Source: Xiphydria camelus (Eukaryota; Arthropoda; Insecta; Hymenoptera; Xiphydriidae). From it: a DNA stretch of 64,000 nt. The stretch lies in NCBI GenBank assembly GCA_963678675.1, contig OY783195.1, positions 18,507,342-18,571,341 on the forward strand, in the 5' to 3' direction. The notes beneath the pieces were generated by a model, which saw nothing but the letters and a program-made list of their open reading frames with translations, was not told the origin of the DNA and searched no databases. This document shows positions 12,127 through 22,649 of this stretch, one piece after another (position 1 is the stretch's first letter; each line of letters begins with the position of its first letter). The position numbers and the translations under genes are program-made.

Positions 12127-12963
12127 CTATTCTATTGTATATTGTATATGAAGGTTTTCATTTTTAGAACAGACAAATCTACAAAATAGTGAAACACAGG
12201 CCTTGAATATCTGACTGAATATTGAATTGACAATAATGACTTTTATTATGATGTTTAAGATCTCATGGTCATTATTTTTCCCATTGTTCTCATGTTGCAT
12301 AATGTGTTCAATGGCAATTTCAAAGCAGAATGAGCAGTTCTTCCACTTTGTAACAATGTCGCAGCTATTCTGAACGATGCAAGAGGCTATGTCACTTTTG
12401 GATCGAATTGCTGCCGGAATCAATTTAATTAGGACCGTTTTACCAATTCCTCCTGGCGCATCTAATTGTAAGAAGATTTCTCCAACCCCATTACTGACAG
12501 TTTGCACTATTTGATCGTAAATGCCTTTTTGCTCAAGAGTTAGTTTAGAAGTAATTGATTCCACATACGACAAAAGATCACCCGTATTGTAATTTTGTTC
12601 ATGGCGTAATTCTACATCGAATGAAGCAGCAGCCGAGCGATTCGGTGATGGCACTCCCAATTGATTCAGAACTTCGTTCGTGATTTCTAAGCACAAATCT
12701 TCAATCATTATCAATGCTTCGTTGTAGATTTCTGCTGTGAAATCCATGTTCACATTTGAATTTTCCTTGCGTATCCGACGAAAAATATCTTCAGCCACAC
12801 ACATGTGAGCGATTTATATTTCTCCTATAACTCTGTTGGAGATGAAGGAAAGCTGGCGGTCAATATGATTGCAAACAATGTATGAATTTGATTTGAACGT
12901 GACGTGTGGCACGCAACATTAATGACATCCCAATGTCGGTCGTTCTCCAATAAATTCAGAGCT
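12127..12963 (-). pseudogene. Helitron Rep/helicase fragment (PIF1-type)
   Basis: The minus-strand reading begins with LENDRHWD and PSSPTEL, followed by a stop where the family has Trp, then a 225-codon open frame. It contains LTLEQKGIYDQIVQTV and the Walker A loop DAPGGIGKT (normally DAPGGTGKT), i.e. the start of the PIF1-like superfamily 1 helicase of Helitrons, which unwinds DNA during rolling-circle transposition. Just after KSDIAS a frameshift occurs: the neighbouring frame continues with IAATLLQSGRTAHSALKL, the next helicase motif. The Rep nuclease domain and most of the helicase are absent. The 5' side stops 12 bp short of an inserted mariner derivative at 12976. Clearly dead. Confidence 0.85.
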
Positions 12964-12975
12964 TGACTCTAGGTA

Positions 12976-13551
12976 CGAGAGTGGTTCAAATATAAACCGG
13001 AATTTTTGAGTAAACGCGCGAAAAATTTAGTGTCGTAAAAGTGGCTGCACTGGATGTTAGACTGATCTGTTACGAAGCGTAGAGAACAGCCGGGACCGCA
13101 TAACCTTGCTTTTTAGTGTAGTTATAGTCATGAGCGAGAAGGACGTACCAGTGTCTGTTGCGCAACGCATCATTATTCGTTTTTTGGTGAAAGATAATGT
13201 AAAATCAGCGGAAATTTATCGAAAATTACTCGAGCAGTTCGGGGATGAGTGCCTCTCCAAGACTCAAGTGTATGAATGGTGTTCCGCTTTCCGAAAAGGC
13301 CGAGAAGTGGTGACAAAATTGCCACATGCGATTCGAAAGCAATGCGGAGGTAGAATCCTTCGTGCGCGAATGGTTACGTGACAAGCCGAGAGATTTTTAC
13401 GAAAAAGGCATCCGAAAGCTTCCGGATAGGTGGCAAAAGTGTGTAGAGTGTGACGGAGACTATCTAGAAAAACTGTAAAAAATTTCAGCTCTGTAACTTG
13501 ATAATAAAATTTTTTATAGCCAAACTCCGGTTTATATTTGAACCACCCTCG
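12976..13551 (+). mobile_element. Non-autonomous mariner derivative, 576 bp
   Basis: Inverted ends CGAGRGTGGTTCAAATATAA are flanked by TA on each side (12974-12975 and 13552-13553). The interior keeps the beginning and end of a mariner gene but not the middle. Confidence 0.85.
13130..13480 (+). pseudogene. Deleted mariner transposase (N- and C-terminal pieces)
   Basis: From the ATG at 13130 the protein opens with MSEKDVPVSVAQRIIIRF and continues through the helix-turn-helix region (FGDECLSKTQVYEWCSAF) that binds the inverted repeats. After about 75 residues the frame leaves the family near 13350. The other frame then gives the family's C-terminus (FYEKGIRKLPDRWQKCVE...) to a stop at 13480. 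The whole DDD catalytic core is missing, so the copy could only move with enzyme supplied in trans. An internal deletion with a frame change explains this best. Confidence 0.8.
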
Positions 13552-13639
13552 TAATTCCCGAGTCCCGTACCTAACACCCTCATACCCACGAGTAGCGGTT
13601 GCTCGTTCCTGACCATTAAGATGGGTCAGGCTACTTCGC

Positions 13640-13940
13640 CTAAAGGCGGCGGTAAACATGCGGCATTCGGCAAATGCCGAGCAAGTGCTCGCCGATGTCA
13701 ACGAGGCTTTAAGCGACTGCTCGGCGAATGCCGAATGTGTACACGGGTTGCTCGCTGTTTGCCGATGGCCAAATGTAGTGCTCGCTTGGTTCCTGTAATC
13801 AAACAGGGTGGCTAGACATTCGGTATTCGGCGAACACTGAGCGACTGCTCGGCGAAACCCGAATGTGTACACGGGTTGCTCGCTGTTTGCCGATGGCCGA
13901 ATCTGGTGTTCGTCCAAATGTTCGCCGTTCCCGTAGTTTG
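13640..13940. repeat. GC-rich tandem repeat, period 128 bp
   Basis: GCGACTGCTCGGCGAA starts at 13713 and again at 13841; each unit also carries GTGTACACGGGTTGCTCGCT and TTTGCCGATGGCC. Partial units extend on both sides. Within each unit the words TCGGCGAA, GCCGA and TTCGGC are self-complementary, so the repeats can fold. Overlapping ORFs on both strands are by-products. Confidence 0.7.
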
Positions 13941-14095
13941 TCGGTCTTTCGTGGCACATCAAAGTAAACGAATAGTCGTAAACACCTACCACTTCATTGT
14001 AATCGCCAATCTAGAGTTAATCCCACCGTCGGTCACAATGACAAGGCAGGCGGTCTGTATCCGCGAATCTAGACTACTAATGAGTTCGCAGTCCC

Positions 14096-15041
14096 TCACC
14101 TTTCCTGAGTCGGATGAATGGTAATGAACCGTTTCTCGCAATACCCATTCAAATAGATACTGCTATTGATGATACAGCATTGATTTTTTAAAAAGTTGGA
14201 GCATACGTGCAGAGAAATTGAACAAGTTGTAGTTTGTTTTGAGGAGAAGACAAAAATCTTTGCAGTCGGCCGGGATTTTGGTTGAAGGACTTGATATAAC
14301 AATTTGCTTCGGTTTCGTTCCTTTCGATCGTATGCAGTGGCAAGATCTCCGAAAGTATTATATTTTTGAAATTTAATTTTATGCACTAGTGACATTCCAT
14401 AAAATACAAACTTTCGAATGATTAGATTTTATTATTTGCTGAAAAGTGTTGTTTCCACATGCATGTGTACTCTTTGAATTTCGATTACTAATGCTGATTT
14501 CGCTTTTTTCCTTGTAGAACTCTTCAAAGAGATATGTAGGGTAATTAAGTATTTCATGCGATAATAACTGTCTCAGATCAAGTTCACGTTGTGATGCCAC
14601 CATAAATGATTGTTGAAATGTAGTACTATTGGTTATCATTTATACTTTTTTATCATCACTTGTAGATTGCTTTTCTTTCACGGACTTGTAATTGAAATTA
14701 AAAAATCGTTTTCTTACTAGTGGGTCAAAAATGTATCTCTTATTTAATTCAAACCGTTCAGTTTCGTACTCTTTTAGCATCGATTCTCCAGTTTCTTTTA
14801 AATTCAGTAAACAATTTACAGTGTTTTCATCTGCAAGAGCTTCGGTGTAAATATTGCGAAGACCGAGATCTACATCGATATTCAATATGTTGCAACCTGT
14901 TAAGGACAAAATCAAATTGTGAATATTTTGTTCATCCTTCACTATTCGTGCTTTACTCCACTCACTATGAAAGGATTTATCAATGTCGCCGGTAGCGTCT
15001 CCTTCTACCTGAACGTATGGATATTGCGGAAAGTGGCTCAT
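14096..15041 (-). pseudogene. Pseudogene of an unnamed repeated invertebrate protein family
   Basis: Reading the minus strand, 133 codons (FELNKRYIFDPL near the end) are followed by a single TAA and then, in the same frame, FQQSFMVASQRELDLRQLLS. Other frames continue with YGMSLVHKIKFQKYNTFGDLA and then QRFLSSPQNKLQLVQFLC. This order (a RELDLRELL-like block, a DGM..V.K..TFG block, and a RFLSSPTNK..L..FL block) matches an uncharacterised protein family I recall as repeated in many invertebrate genomes. The family name and function are unknown to me. A related piece occurs at 26.55-26.83 kb. At least one stop and two frameshifts make it a pseudogene. Confidence 0.5.
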
Positions 15042-15309
15042 CGCGACTCATTAATTGCGACGTCCGATAATTAACCTTTCCAGGATAGAATGACGGTGCT
15101 GCGAGCTCAATAACAGCCTAGATTCACCGAAACATACCGCTCTTCTCGCCATTGCGACCGATGGCGAGAGAGATTAACTCTAAATTTAATTATCGCGATG
15201 ATAACACTGCTCCACAGAAAAAATCGAAAAAATGCTTCCTCTGACCAGACCAGTATATCTTTATGTTTTTGGAGTCGCTGAATCCGAATCCGATATCCGT
15301 TTGTCTCCA

Positions 15310-15560
15310 TCACGTCACATTTTTTTTAATCTCAAAAAACCATCAATAGATCATGATTTTCAAAAAGTTAATTTACTTAAACCAAATTCGCTATAGTAAG
15401 TTTTTTGGGTCCCTGATCATGAATCTGGTCAGATTTTAAAAATTCAAGATGGCGGATCCAATATGGAGGACGAGATTTTCGAAAATCGACGGATTCATGC
15501 CAAATTTGGTATAGGGGGTTTTTTCGATCGCTGCTGACGAATATATGAAGATATATTATA
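15310..15560. repeat. Satellite fragment related to 7.0-7.35 kb
   Basis: Shares ccatcaatagatcatgatttt, the atggcggatccaatatgg block and the ccaaatttggtataggggg block with the repeat at 7.03-7.35 kb. It ends in an AAGTATT microrepeat at about 15580-15605. Confidence 0.6.
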
Positions 15561-15874
15561 TTTACAAAAATTCAAAATTAAGTATTAAGTATTAAGTATT
15601 CCGATCAAGTATTCCGTTGTTCCTAACCCCACCACAATGGAATGCTTGATCCTGATTGATCTATTCGCTTAAGCTTACGCCCTACGTTACACGAAATTTT
15701 GTGTGTGATGGCCCTTAGCACGTTACTTAGATCGCGATGGTAATGAACGGTAAGAAATGATGTGTAGAAATCTCTTTGCGATGGAACCGTCTCGTTAAAT
15801 GGAAAAGAAAGAAAAGAGAAATAATATCTTATGTCATTAGGCGAAAATCCGAGGTTTTTTCAGACTGTGTTTAA

Positions 15875-16261
15875 CCCTCGCCGTAAAAAATAATTTTAAA
15901 ACTTTGTGGAATCCCAAAACCGGGTCAATTCTGACCCTGAACTGACTGAAAGACAAAACACATTTCTTTTCGATAATATTCAATAGCGAGGTCATGGCAA
16001 TCATAATTAAATAAGTTTTCATAATATCATGTTTAATATTTTATTACGAAAAGACAACAATAAAGTAACTAAAATAATATAAATAAATGTTATAGGTTTC
16101 AAAAAATAATTGTTTTTGAAAAATCCATTTTAAAGCCATCATCCTTATTGTAAATCATGAGAACTCACGGAAGATTACTGAAAAAAAGTGACAGGGCCAA
16201 GAAATATCCTTGAAAATTTACGTTTCGGGTCCTCACTGACCCGGTTTCGGTAGGGCGAGGG
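15875..16261. mobile_element. TTAA-flanked MITE (CCCTCGCC ends)
   Basis: The ends CCCTCGCC and GGCGAGGG sit directly inside TTAA on both sides (15871-15874, 16262-16265). Subterminal GGGTCAATTCTGACCC and CACTGACCCGG motifs also match between the ends. TTAA targets and CCCT starts are the hallmarks of the piggyBac superfamily. It is 387 bp and non-coding. Confidence 0.8.
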
Positions 16262-16269
16262 TTAATTAG

Positions 16270-17170
16270 GTCGCAACATGAGGTAGTTCGCCAAAGACGA
16301 GCCTCGTCCCATCACCATGCCTCGTGCTACAACCTAAACCCGGTCTTAAAAATCCGAGGATTTCAGCCGAACGACATATACTATTTTTTCTCACGAATGC
16401 CCATTTTTCTAAACAAAATAAATAGAAGTATACACAGCTCATTTCACGTTGCGTTTATCGGTTTGTAAAAAGGATCCACTTCGGACTAAGCAATCTTTTA
16501 ACAGCCTGCGAACTCCCGGTCGGTGTCACGCGGGAAAAACGCCATCTTACGGTTTAAAATTAGGCTAGAAAAGGCCTCGAAATGGGCATGAGTGAGGAAG
16601 AGTTTTACATTTATTAATATTTCTTTTCATTTATGTTCAAGTCAAATGGGCACTATAGTTACGAATTTATAATACTGATTTGTAATAATGTTAGACTATT
16701 TTTTTTTACCATCAAATGAAAAGTGTTCCGATTCGCGTTGGTCTACCCTATAAGAATAAGTTACGCTCCACGCGACTAATTGTAAGTTCCCAGTACCTAG
16801 CGAAAACTTTTGTGCTTTGAGCGGAAATATTTCAGAAATCGTTCACTGGATGAGTATTTCATATTATACCTTGCTTATTAGGTTCGATAAACTCTATAAC
16901 TTTTATGGGAATAAAATATTAAGTTCCGTATGAAGAAATGGATCTAACTCTTATAGATCGTAAACAATACATGATATCAAAAATTTGTTGCGTGTATCAT
17001 TATGTCCTCCTCAATACCAAACAACTTTTATTCGAAATAATTGTTCGTGAAATGGCACCTAACGAAAATAAACAGAGTGACTATACTGAGTGGAACACCC
17101 TGTATATGTACTAAAGATGTAGAAGTTTTCCGTCAGGGTAGGTAAACATTTATTGAAGTGTGCATGATGC
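16270..17170. other. No gene; half copy of the 11.3-kb foldback
   Basis: The only recognised content is one arm of the repeat family seen at 11.29-11.60 kb (about 16740-16960) and a lone CACCCTGTATATG phrase near 17098. Confidence 0.4.
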
Positions 17171-17174
17171 TGCT

Positions 17175-18295
17175 TAAGGTAAATGTCCCTATTACCGTGC
17201 AGTTAAGAAGTCCGTGCTGCATTATATCATATTTAAAAAAATATTCGTTTATTAGTGATTTTTATCGTACTATACCCTAAAAGGATACCTTTAGAGAAGA
17301 TATTGCAAGAATTTCACTCAATTATTATCGATAAATAATAATTAATAACAAATTTATGAAAATATGCTCATGGCCCTATCTTCGTCGCTATGTCCCCATT
17401 CGCGTTCCGCCCGATGTCCCCATTACCGTTCAAAGTCGTCAAATCTTTCATGTATAGATTTTCAAACAAATTTACTGCAAATTTAAGCGATATATAAAAA
17501 ACATATGAAAAATATATAAAATTGGAAATCTAAAGTTATTTTGAAGTTAGTTAAGACATATTTCATTTGAAGAAGTTTAATTTTCACATTCATAACATAT
17601 AATATATACAGAATTTCAAATCTCTTATCATATCACAACTCTTTTATTATATTTTATTATCGCAAAGTAACATTTTTATATAAGCAGACATGTAAACATA
17701 TTAAGATGATATAAATTGCACTAAAAATTGACCACAATGGATTCAAATTGAAAAAGTTATGTTTATATTTATTGTTAATATAATGTTGAGTGGTACATAC
17801 TTAAACTCTATGTTTTATTCCATTTTTCCTATTTTTTTTTCACTTGAAACTTACGATTGAAAAAAATGCACGAACATAGGTACACGCCGCTATTCAATGA
17901 CCCTATCCTCGTTTTCCCATTTGTTCACAGAAAAAAAATTTAAAATATGTTTTTTTTCACTTTTTCAATTGTTAATGTTGTATTTTATGTTTGGAGTACA
18001 TTTACTTTGTAATGAAGTCGTTTCAAGTCAAAATATAAGCGTCCATAATAAAGTGTCTGGCCTAACCTAGCTTCTAAGAATGCAATTGGTTGCAGAGGTC
18101 CACTCAAATAAACTCTTTTATTATTTTTCTTCGTAATTATTCACTTTTTGAATCATTGAAACATATTCGTCACATAGTAAGCTATTTATCGCACATATTA
18201 CTATTAATTGATAAACGATCCAAATGTTGTTATTTCTATAAATCTGCAAAATGAGCGGGAATGGGGGCAGAAACGAGGATAGGGACATTTACCTT
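17175..18295. mobile_element. AT-rich element with TAAGGTAAATGTCCCTAT ends
   Basis: The 18-bp motif TAAGGTAAATGTCCCTAT occurs at 17175 and, inverted, ends at 18295. The 1.1-kb interior is very AT-rich with scattered phrases ATGTCCCCATT, CCCTATCCTCGTTTTCCCATT and CCCATTCGCG, apparently degenerate internal copies of the terminal word. No protein is encoded. Confidence 0.55.
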
Positions 18296-19025
18296 ATGTA
18301 TGGCGGGTGGCCGAAGGCCATCGGCCGTGTATATACTTCTATACATTTTTGCCTCTATCTACTGAAACCTTATCGTATCGCGGAATACAGTCAATGCTTT
18401 TTATTCATTTGTCAATGGTTAATCAGAATCTGTACTCAAAATTTGGCTAGTATTTCTAGCTTTTTAGAAAAATGATGTTGGACACCTACTGAAACGTGAC
18501 ACTTTCGATATTTGACCCCATTTCTCTAAAAAACGTGATGTGTTAGAGCAAAACGGAACCAGCTTATAATCCGCATATCTATTCATAGGTCAATACCATA
18601 TATCCCAACCAAGGGATTTGAGAGAGGAGTAGCTTAATTTGTCCTATGCTTATACCGCCGACCAACGACAGATCGACAGGCTAAGTATTGACTGTGTGAT
18701 AGCTATGTTCCTCTTTCTCTCGTCCGCCCGCCAACTGCATTTAGCTAAGCCCAGGTTAGTCCGAGTGACAACGATAGGGACTGGCAGCTGACTGTTATCG
18801 TTGTGTTACAAAATTCGCAAAGGTCAGTGAAAAGTATGCTTAATCGTATGGTGCACTATTCAACGTGGCCAGCGTCTCCGGATACAGAAGCACATTATCA
18901 GCATGATATTGTGTAAGTAAAAGGTTAAAATAGATAAACGATTAATAAAAATAATTAATCTCAGATAACATGACTTTCGATTCTTCAGTAATGCCAATTA
19001 ACAAAGACAAGTTTGGTATTACAAA

Positions 19026-19750
19026 TGGACGCCTTTTTGCAGAAAAGATCCAACCCACTGCTTGGTGAAACCGAGAAAACAGCGAATACACATTATCCTT
19101 TATCAAAAATTCTGTATTGCATATATGTCCAATATAGAATTATAAAACAATATAGCTCTATTTTTTCTACTTAGTAATCTAAAACCTTTAGTATTAAAAA
19201 AACATACAACAGAAAAAATAATACTTTTGTAGGTTGGTTCCTTTCTGCAATATGGACTCCCTTCTGTAATAAGAAACCAAGTGACAACAGACCCAATGCA
19301 CTATGGTTCCTTATAGCAAAAGGGAGTCCAATTTATTGAAATTGCGGTTGTAGGTACATAACAAAATTTATTGGTAACAAGTTTCAAATTTTGTAATACA
19401 ATATCAGATTACAATATCACATTTACGTTTGTTGCAATTCAAAGTCTGGAGCTCCAATGAAACCATCGACATCGTCTTTCAATCCTTCTTCACCACGTAA
19501 GGTTTTGAAAAAGTACTTGCAATCTTGAGGTACATAAGATCCATTATTGAATTAATATCTTGGTTGCAGATATATAAACTCCTAAATTATAGATGTTGAT
19601 TGATTCACTACACAGTAAATATCGCTAGAGTGACATATTTATGCTAGATATTTTTTGCAGATACTTTTAGGATACTTAGTGAGACAAATATCACAGTAAC
19701 TCATTTTTTTCATTTTTGTGGGTTGGATCTTTTCTACAGAAAGGCGTCCA
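19026..19750. mobile_element. Inner element with TGGACGCCTTT ends
   Basis: Inverted ends TGGACGCCTTTYTG followed by AGAAAAGATCCAAC bound 725 bp. The interior has a second diverged set of the same vocabulary (GGTTCCTTTCTGCAATATGGACTCCC and its partner near 19320). No gene. Confidence 0.6.
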
Positions 19751-19754
19751 AATG

Positions 19755-20297
19755 TAGTTGCTATTTATTGCAGAATATCTTGTAATGTTGTGCTCCGATA
19801 TTCGTTGCCAATACGGAAAATATCGTCATGTCTCTGACAAAGAAGTGAGGCTAAGTGAAGACATAACGATATCTGCTGGATTGGTAATGAATATTGAAAC
19901 GCAATATAAGTCATCTGGCAAGCGTTGCATGTGGATGATTCGTACTCTTCCCACCTATTCCCGGAAAGCAGGCAGAGGGCAGGCCAGCATCATTCTAAGT
20001 AGAAACGCACCAGACTCCTCTCGCCTTATCGTAAACGTTATCCCAAATTTTCAGATTGACGCTGTCGGCGGAGAAGACTGATGCATTCCGACTTCGGATG
20101 ATTCTGGCCTGTCTTCCATCTGCTTTCCGGGAATAGGTTGAAAGGGTATAGACCATTCACATGCAACGCTCACCAGATGACTCAGATTGTGTTTCAATAT
20201 TCATTATCATCAGTCCAGCAGGTATCGTCCTGTCTTCTATACTGGCAACGAATATCGAAGCACAATTTTACAAGATATTCTGCAATAAATAGCAGTT
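19755..20297. mobile_element. Inner foldback, arms of about 230 bp
   Basis: The left arm starting TTGCTATTTATTGCAGAATA is mirrored by the right arm ending at 20297. The arms share CCGGAAAGCAG, GCATGTGGATGATT-like and GAATATTGAAAC blocks. The plus-strand ORF at 19758-20081 reads through one arm and is not a gene. Confidence 0.7.
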
Positions 20298-21190
20298 AAA
20301 TAAATTTATAATACCAAATGCATCTTTGTTAATTTACATTACCGAGGAATCGAATGTCTGGTTAGCTGATATTAATTAGTTTCATTAACCGGTTATTTAT
20401 TTAACCTTTTACTTACACGGTATCATGCTGATAACGTTCTTTTCTTTCCGATTGCTCTGGCCACGTTGAATAGTACACCTTAATACGTTTAATCATACTT
20501 TCCACTATTACTTTGTGAATTTTATAACACAACGCTAACAGTTAGCTATCAGTCCCGTATACGGTATATTTAACTTTGATTCATTTCTGAGTATTTTTTT
20601 ATAAACGAGTATTATTACCATGACATATATACAGGGTGACTGGTACCGCGACGTATTTCTTTTTTTGAAGAGGTGTTAGTAGAGACAATTTGCAGTCGAT
20701 TGAACCACAATATGCATAATCCACTTGTTGATAGTTTTCGAGATATTTTAATTTTTGTGTTTTCTTAGAAATGGACTACCTTTTACTACTAATTGTAAAA
20801 TAAAAAACCGATAATTTTGTTTTTGTAATTTTGTTTGCCTCTACCGTTAATACACATAGTGGTTTATGTTATGCAACAAAAATTATGTTAAATAGTTTGA
20901 CATGATAAAAATACAGCAGCTAAAACCTGCAACGGTTGTTAGATACTTTAATTCAATTGTAGATTCACCAGGATTTATTTCAAAAATTTGTGAATACATT
21001 AAACGTACAAATTACTCTAAAAACTTCTCCTCTTCATCACTTTTCGAATAAGGTATAAAGTTTTAAGAAATTTCCTGTTACTTCCAGGAATAATAAAAAA
21101 AATAGTAGGTGCACACAACTTAGTCCTCATAAAAAATGTGGAAAATAAATAAAAGTCCATAAATTTATTTTACATTTTATTTGATCCAGT

Positions 21191-21307
21191 TTATAAGAGA
21201 TGTTCGAAGTGACTACCTCTACTTCTTATGCAAATACGAGCCCGTTTCCTTATTTCTGTTCTAGTGATCCTGTTGGAAAAATTATTTCGTAGAATTATTG
21301 CTGCTTC
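21191..21307 (-). pseudogene. Transposase C-terminal remnant (IS630/Tc1-like)
   Basis: The minus strand from 21307 reads about 38 codons ending in RARICIRSRGSHFEHLL and a stop. The ending RxxxCIxxxGxHFEHLL is that of the insect transposase family whose elements have CAGGGTGTTTC-like ends (see 34.4-34.6 kb). Nothing upstream survives; the satellite core begins about 30 bp further on. Confidence 0.6.
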
Positions 21308-21339
21308 TTGTATCTTATGTATTAATTGTTATTATTGTA

Positions 21340-21990
21340 TTAAAACTTGTTATTCGGGGGGTTTCGGGATCGCTCATTACGATTCTAATATCCAAATCGA
21401 TCTGTACTCAAATCCAAGATGGCGAATACAATATGGCGGATGATGAATTCCGGAAATTTTTAGAATTTGAAGATTATGGCTCGAAACTTGTTATTCGGGG
21501 GTTTTTTTGGTCGCTCATTACGATGCTGATATCCAAATCGGTCTATTCTCATCATCTGCCATATTGGATCCGCCATCTTGGATTTGAGACTAGACCGATT
21601 TGGACATCAGCATCGTAATGAGCGATCCCCAAAACCCTCGAGTAACAAGTTTCGAGCCATAATCTTCAAATTCTAAAAGTTTCTGGAATTCATCATCCGC
21701 CATATTGTATTCGCCATCTTGGATTTGAGTATTAGATCGATTTGGATATCAGAATCGTAATGAGCGACCCCGAAAACTCCCGAGTAACAAGTTTCGGGTA
21801 AGAATCTTCAAATTCTAAAAATTTCTGGAATTCATCATCCGTCATATTGCATTCGCCATTTTGGATTTGAGAATAGACCGATTTTGACATCAGCATCGTA
21901 ATGACTGACCCCGAAAACCCCCGAGTACCAAGTTTCGGGCCATAATCTTAAAATTTTGATAAATATCTGGAATTCATCATCCGCTGGTCG
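21340..21990. repeat. Inverted array of a 137-bp satellite
   Basis: Units share ACTTGTTATTCGGGGG, CGCTCATTACGAT and ATCCAAGATGGCGAATAC. About one and a half units run forward from 21340; orientation flips near 21550 (between ctgccatattggatcc and its mirror), and about three units then run in reverse to 21990. The units carry the same ATGGCGGAT words as the 118-bp satellite at 7 kb. Confidence 0.75.
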
Positions 21991-22649
21991 ATATATCGAC
22001 CACCCCGGGTTCTAAAGGTTAAAGGCAAGTAGCAAGGGACAAATCGAGGTAATTACGAAGCTTCCCGAAGGAGAAACGAATTATACCGATTGAATAACAG
22101 GTCCTAAAATCAGGTAGAAACTCTCCTAATTCTTATCTTCTAACTTAGAGAACATTAAAGTAGCCTACCTGCTGAGCTATTTTTGTATTATTCCTGAAAG
22201 TAACAAGAAATTTCTTAAAACATTATAGGACCTTATTCGAAAGGTGATGAAGCAGAGAAGTTTTTTAAATAATTTGTACGTTTAATGTATTCACAAATTT
22301 TTGAAATAAATCCTGCTGAATCTACAATCGGGTTAAAGTGTAACAACCGTTGCAGGCATTAGCTACTGTATTTTTGTCTTTTCAAACTATTTAACATAAT
22401 GTTTGTTGCATAACATGAACTACTATGTGTATTAACGGTAGAGGCAAACAAAATTACAAAAACAAAATTATCATTTTTTCATTTTACAATTAGTAGTAAA
22501 AGGTAGTCCATTTCTAAGAAAACACAAAAATTAATATATCTCGAAAACTATCAACAAGTGGGTTATGCATATTGTGGTTCAATCGACTGCAAATTGTCTC
22601 TACTAACACCTTTTCAAAAAGGAATACATCGTGGTACCAATCACCCTGT

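Larger units (their letters stand above)
18777..20556. mobile_element. Nested foldback complex (outer inverted repeats)
   Basis: The outer arms (18777 to about 19025 and about 20300 to 20556) are inverted copies, sharing GCACTATTCAACGTGGCCAG-like and TGTAAGTAAAAGGTTAAA blocks. Two further inverted structures lie side by side inside (19026-19750 and 19755-20297), so this is a foldback invaded by, or built from, other foldbacks. Confidence 0.7.
20632..22648. mobile_element. CAGGGTG-ended transposon derivative with 0.5-kb arms and a satellite core
   Basis: The termini CAGGGTGACTGGTACC and, inward from the right, CAGGGTGATTGGTACC begin arms of about 500 bp (20632-21130 and about 22170-22648) with about 90 percent identity. 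TA lies outside each end. Just inside the left arm is a remnant of a transposase C-terminus. The centre (about 21340-21990) is an inverted array of a 137-bp satellite. Arms and ends suggest an IS630/Tc1/mariner-like element that lost its gene. Confidence 0.75.

Noticed and set aside
13264..13992. 242-codon minus-strand ORF
   Set aside because: It runs antisense through the deleted mariner and the 128-bp tandem repeat; repeated THSAFAEQ-like phrases come from the repeat.
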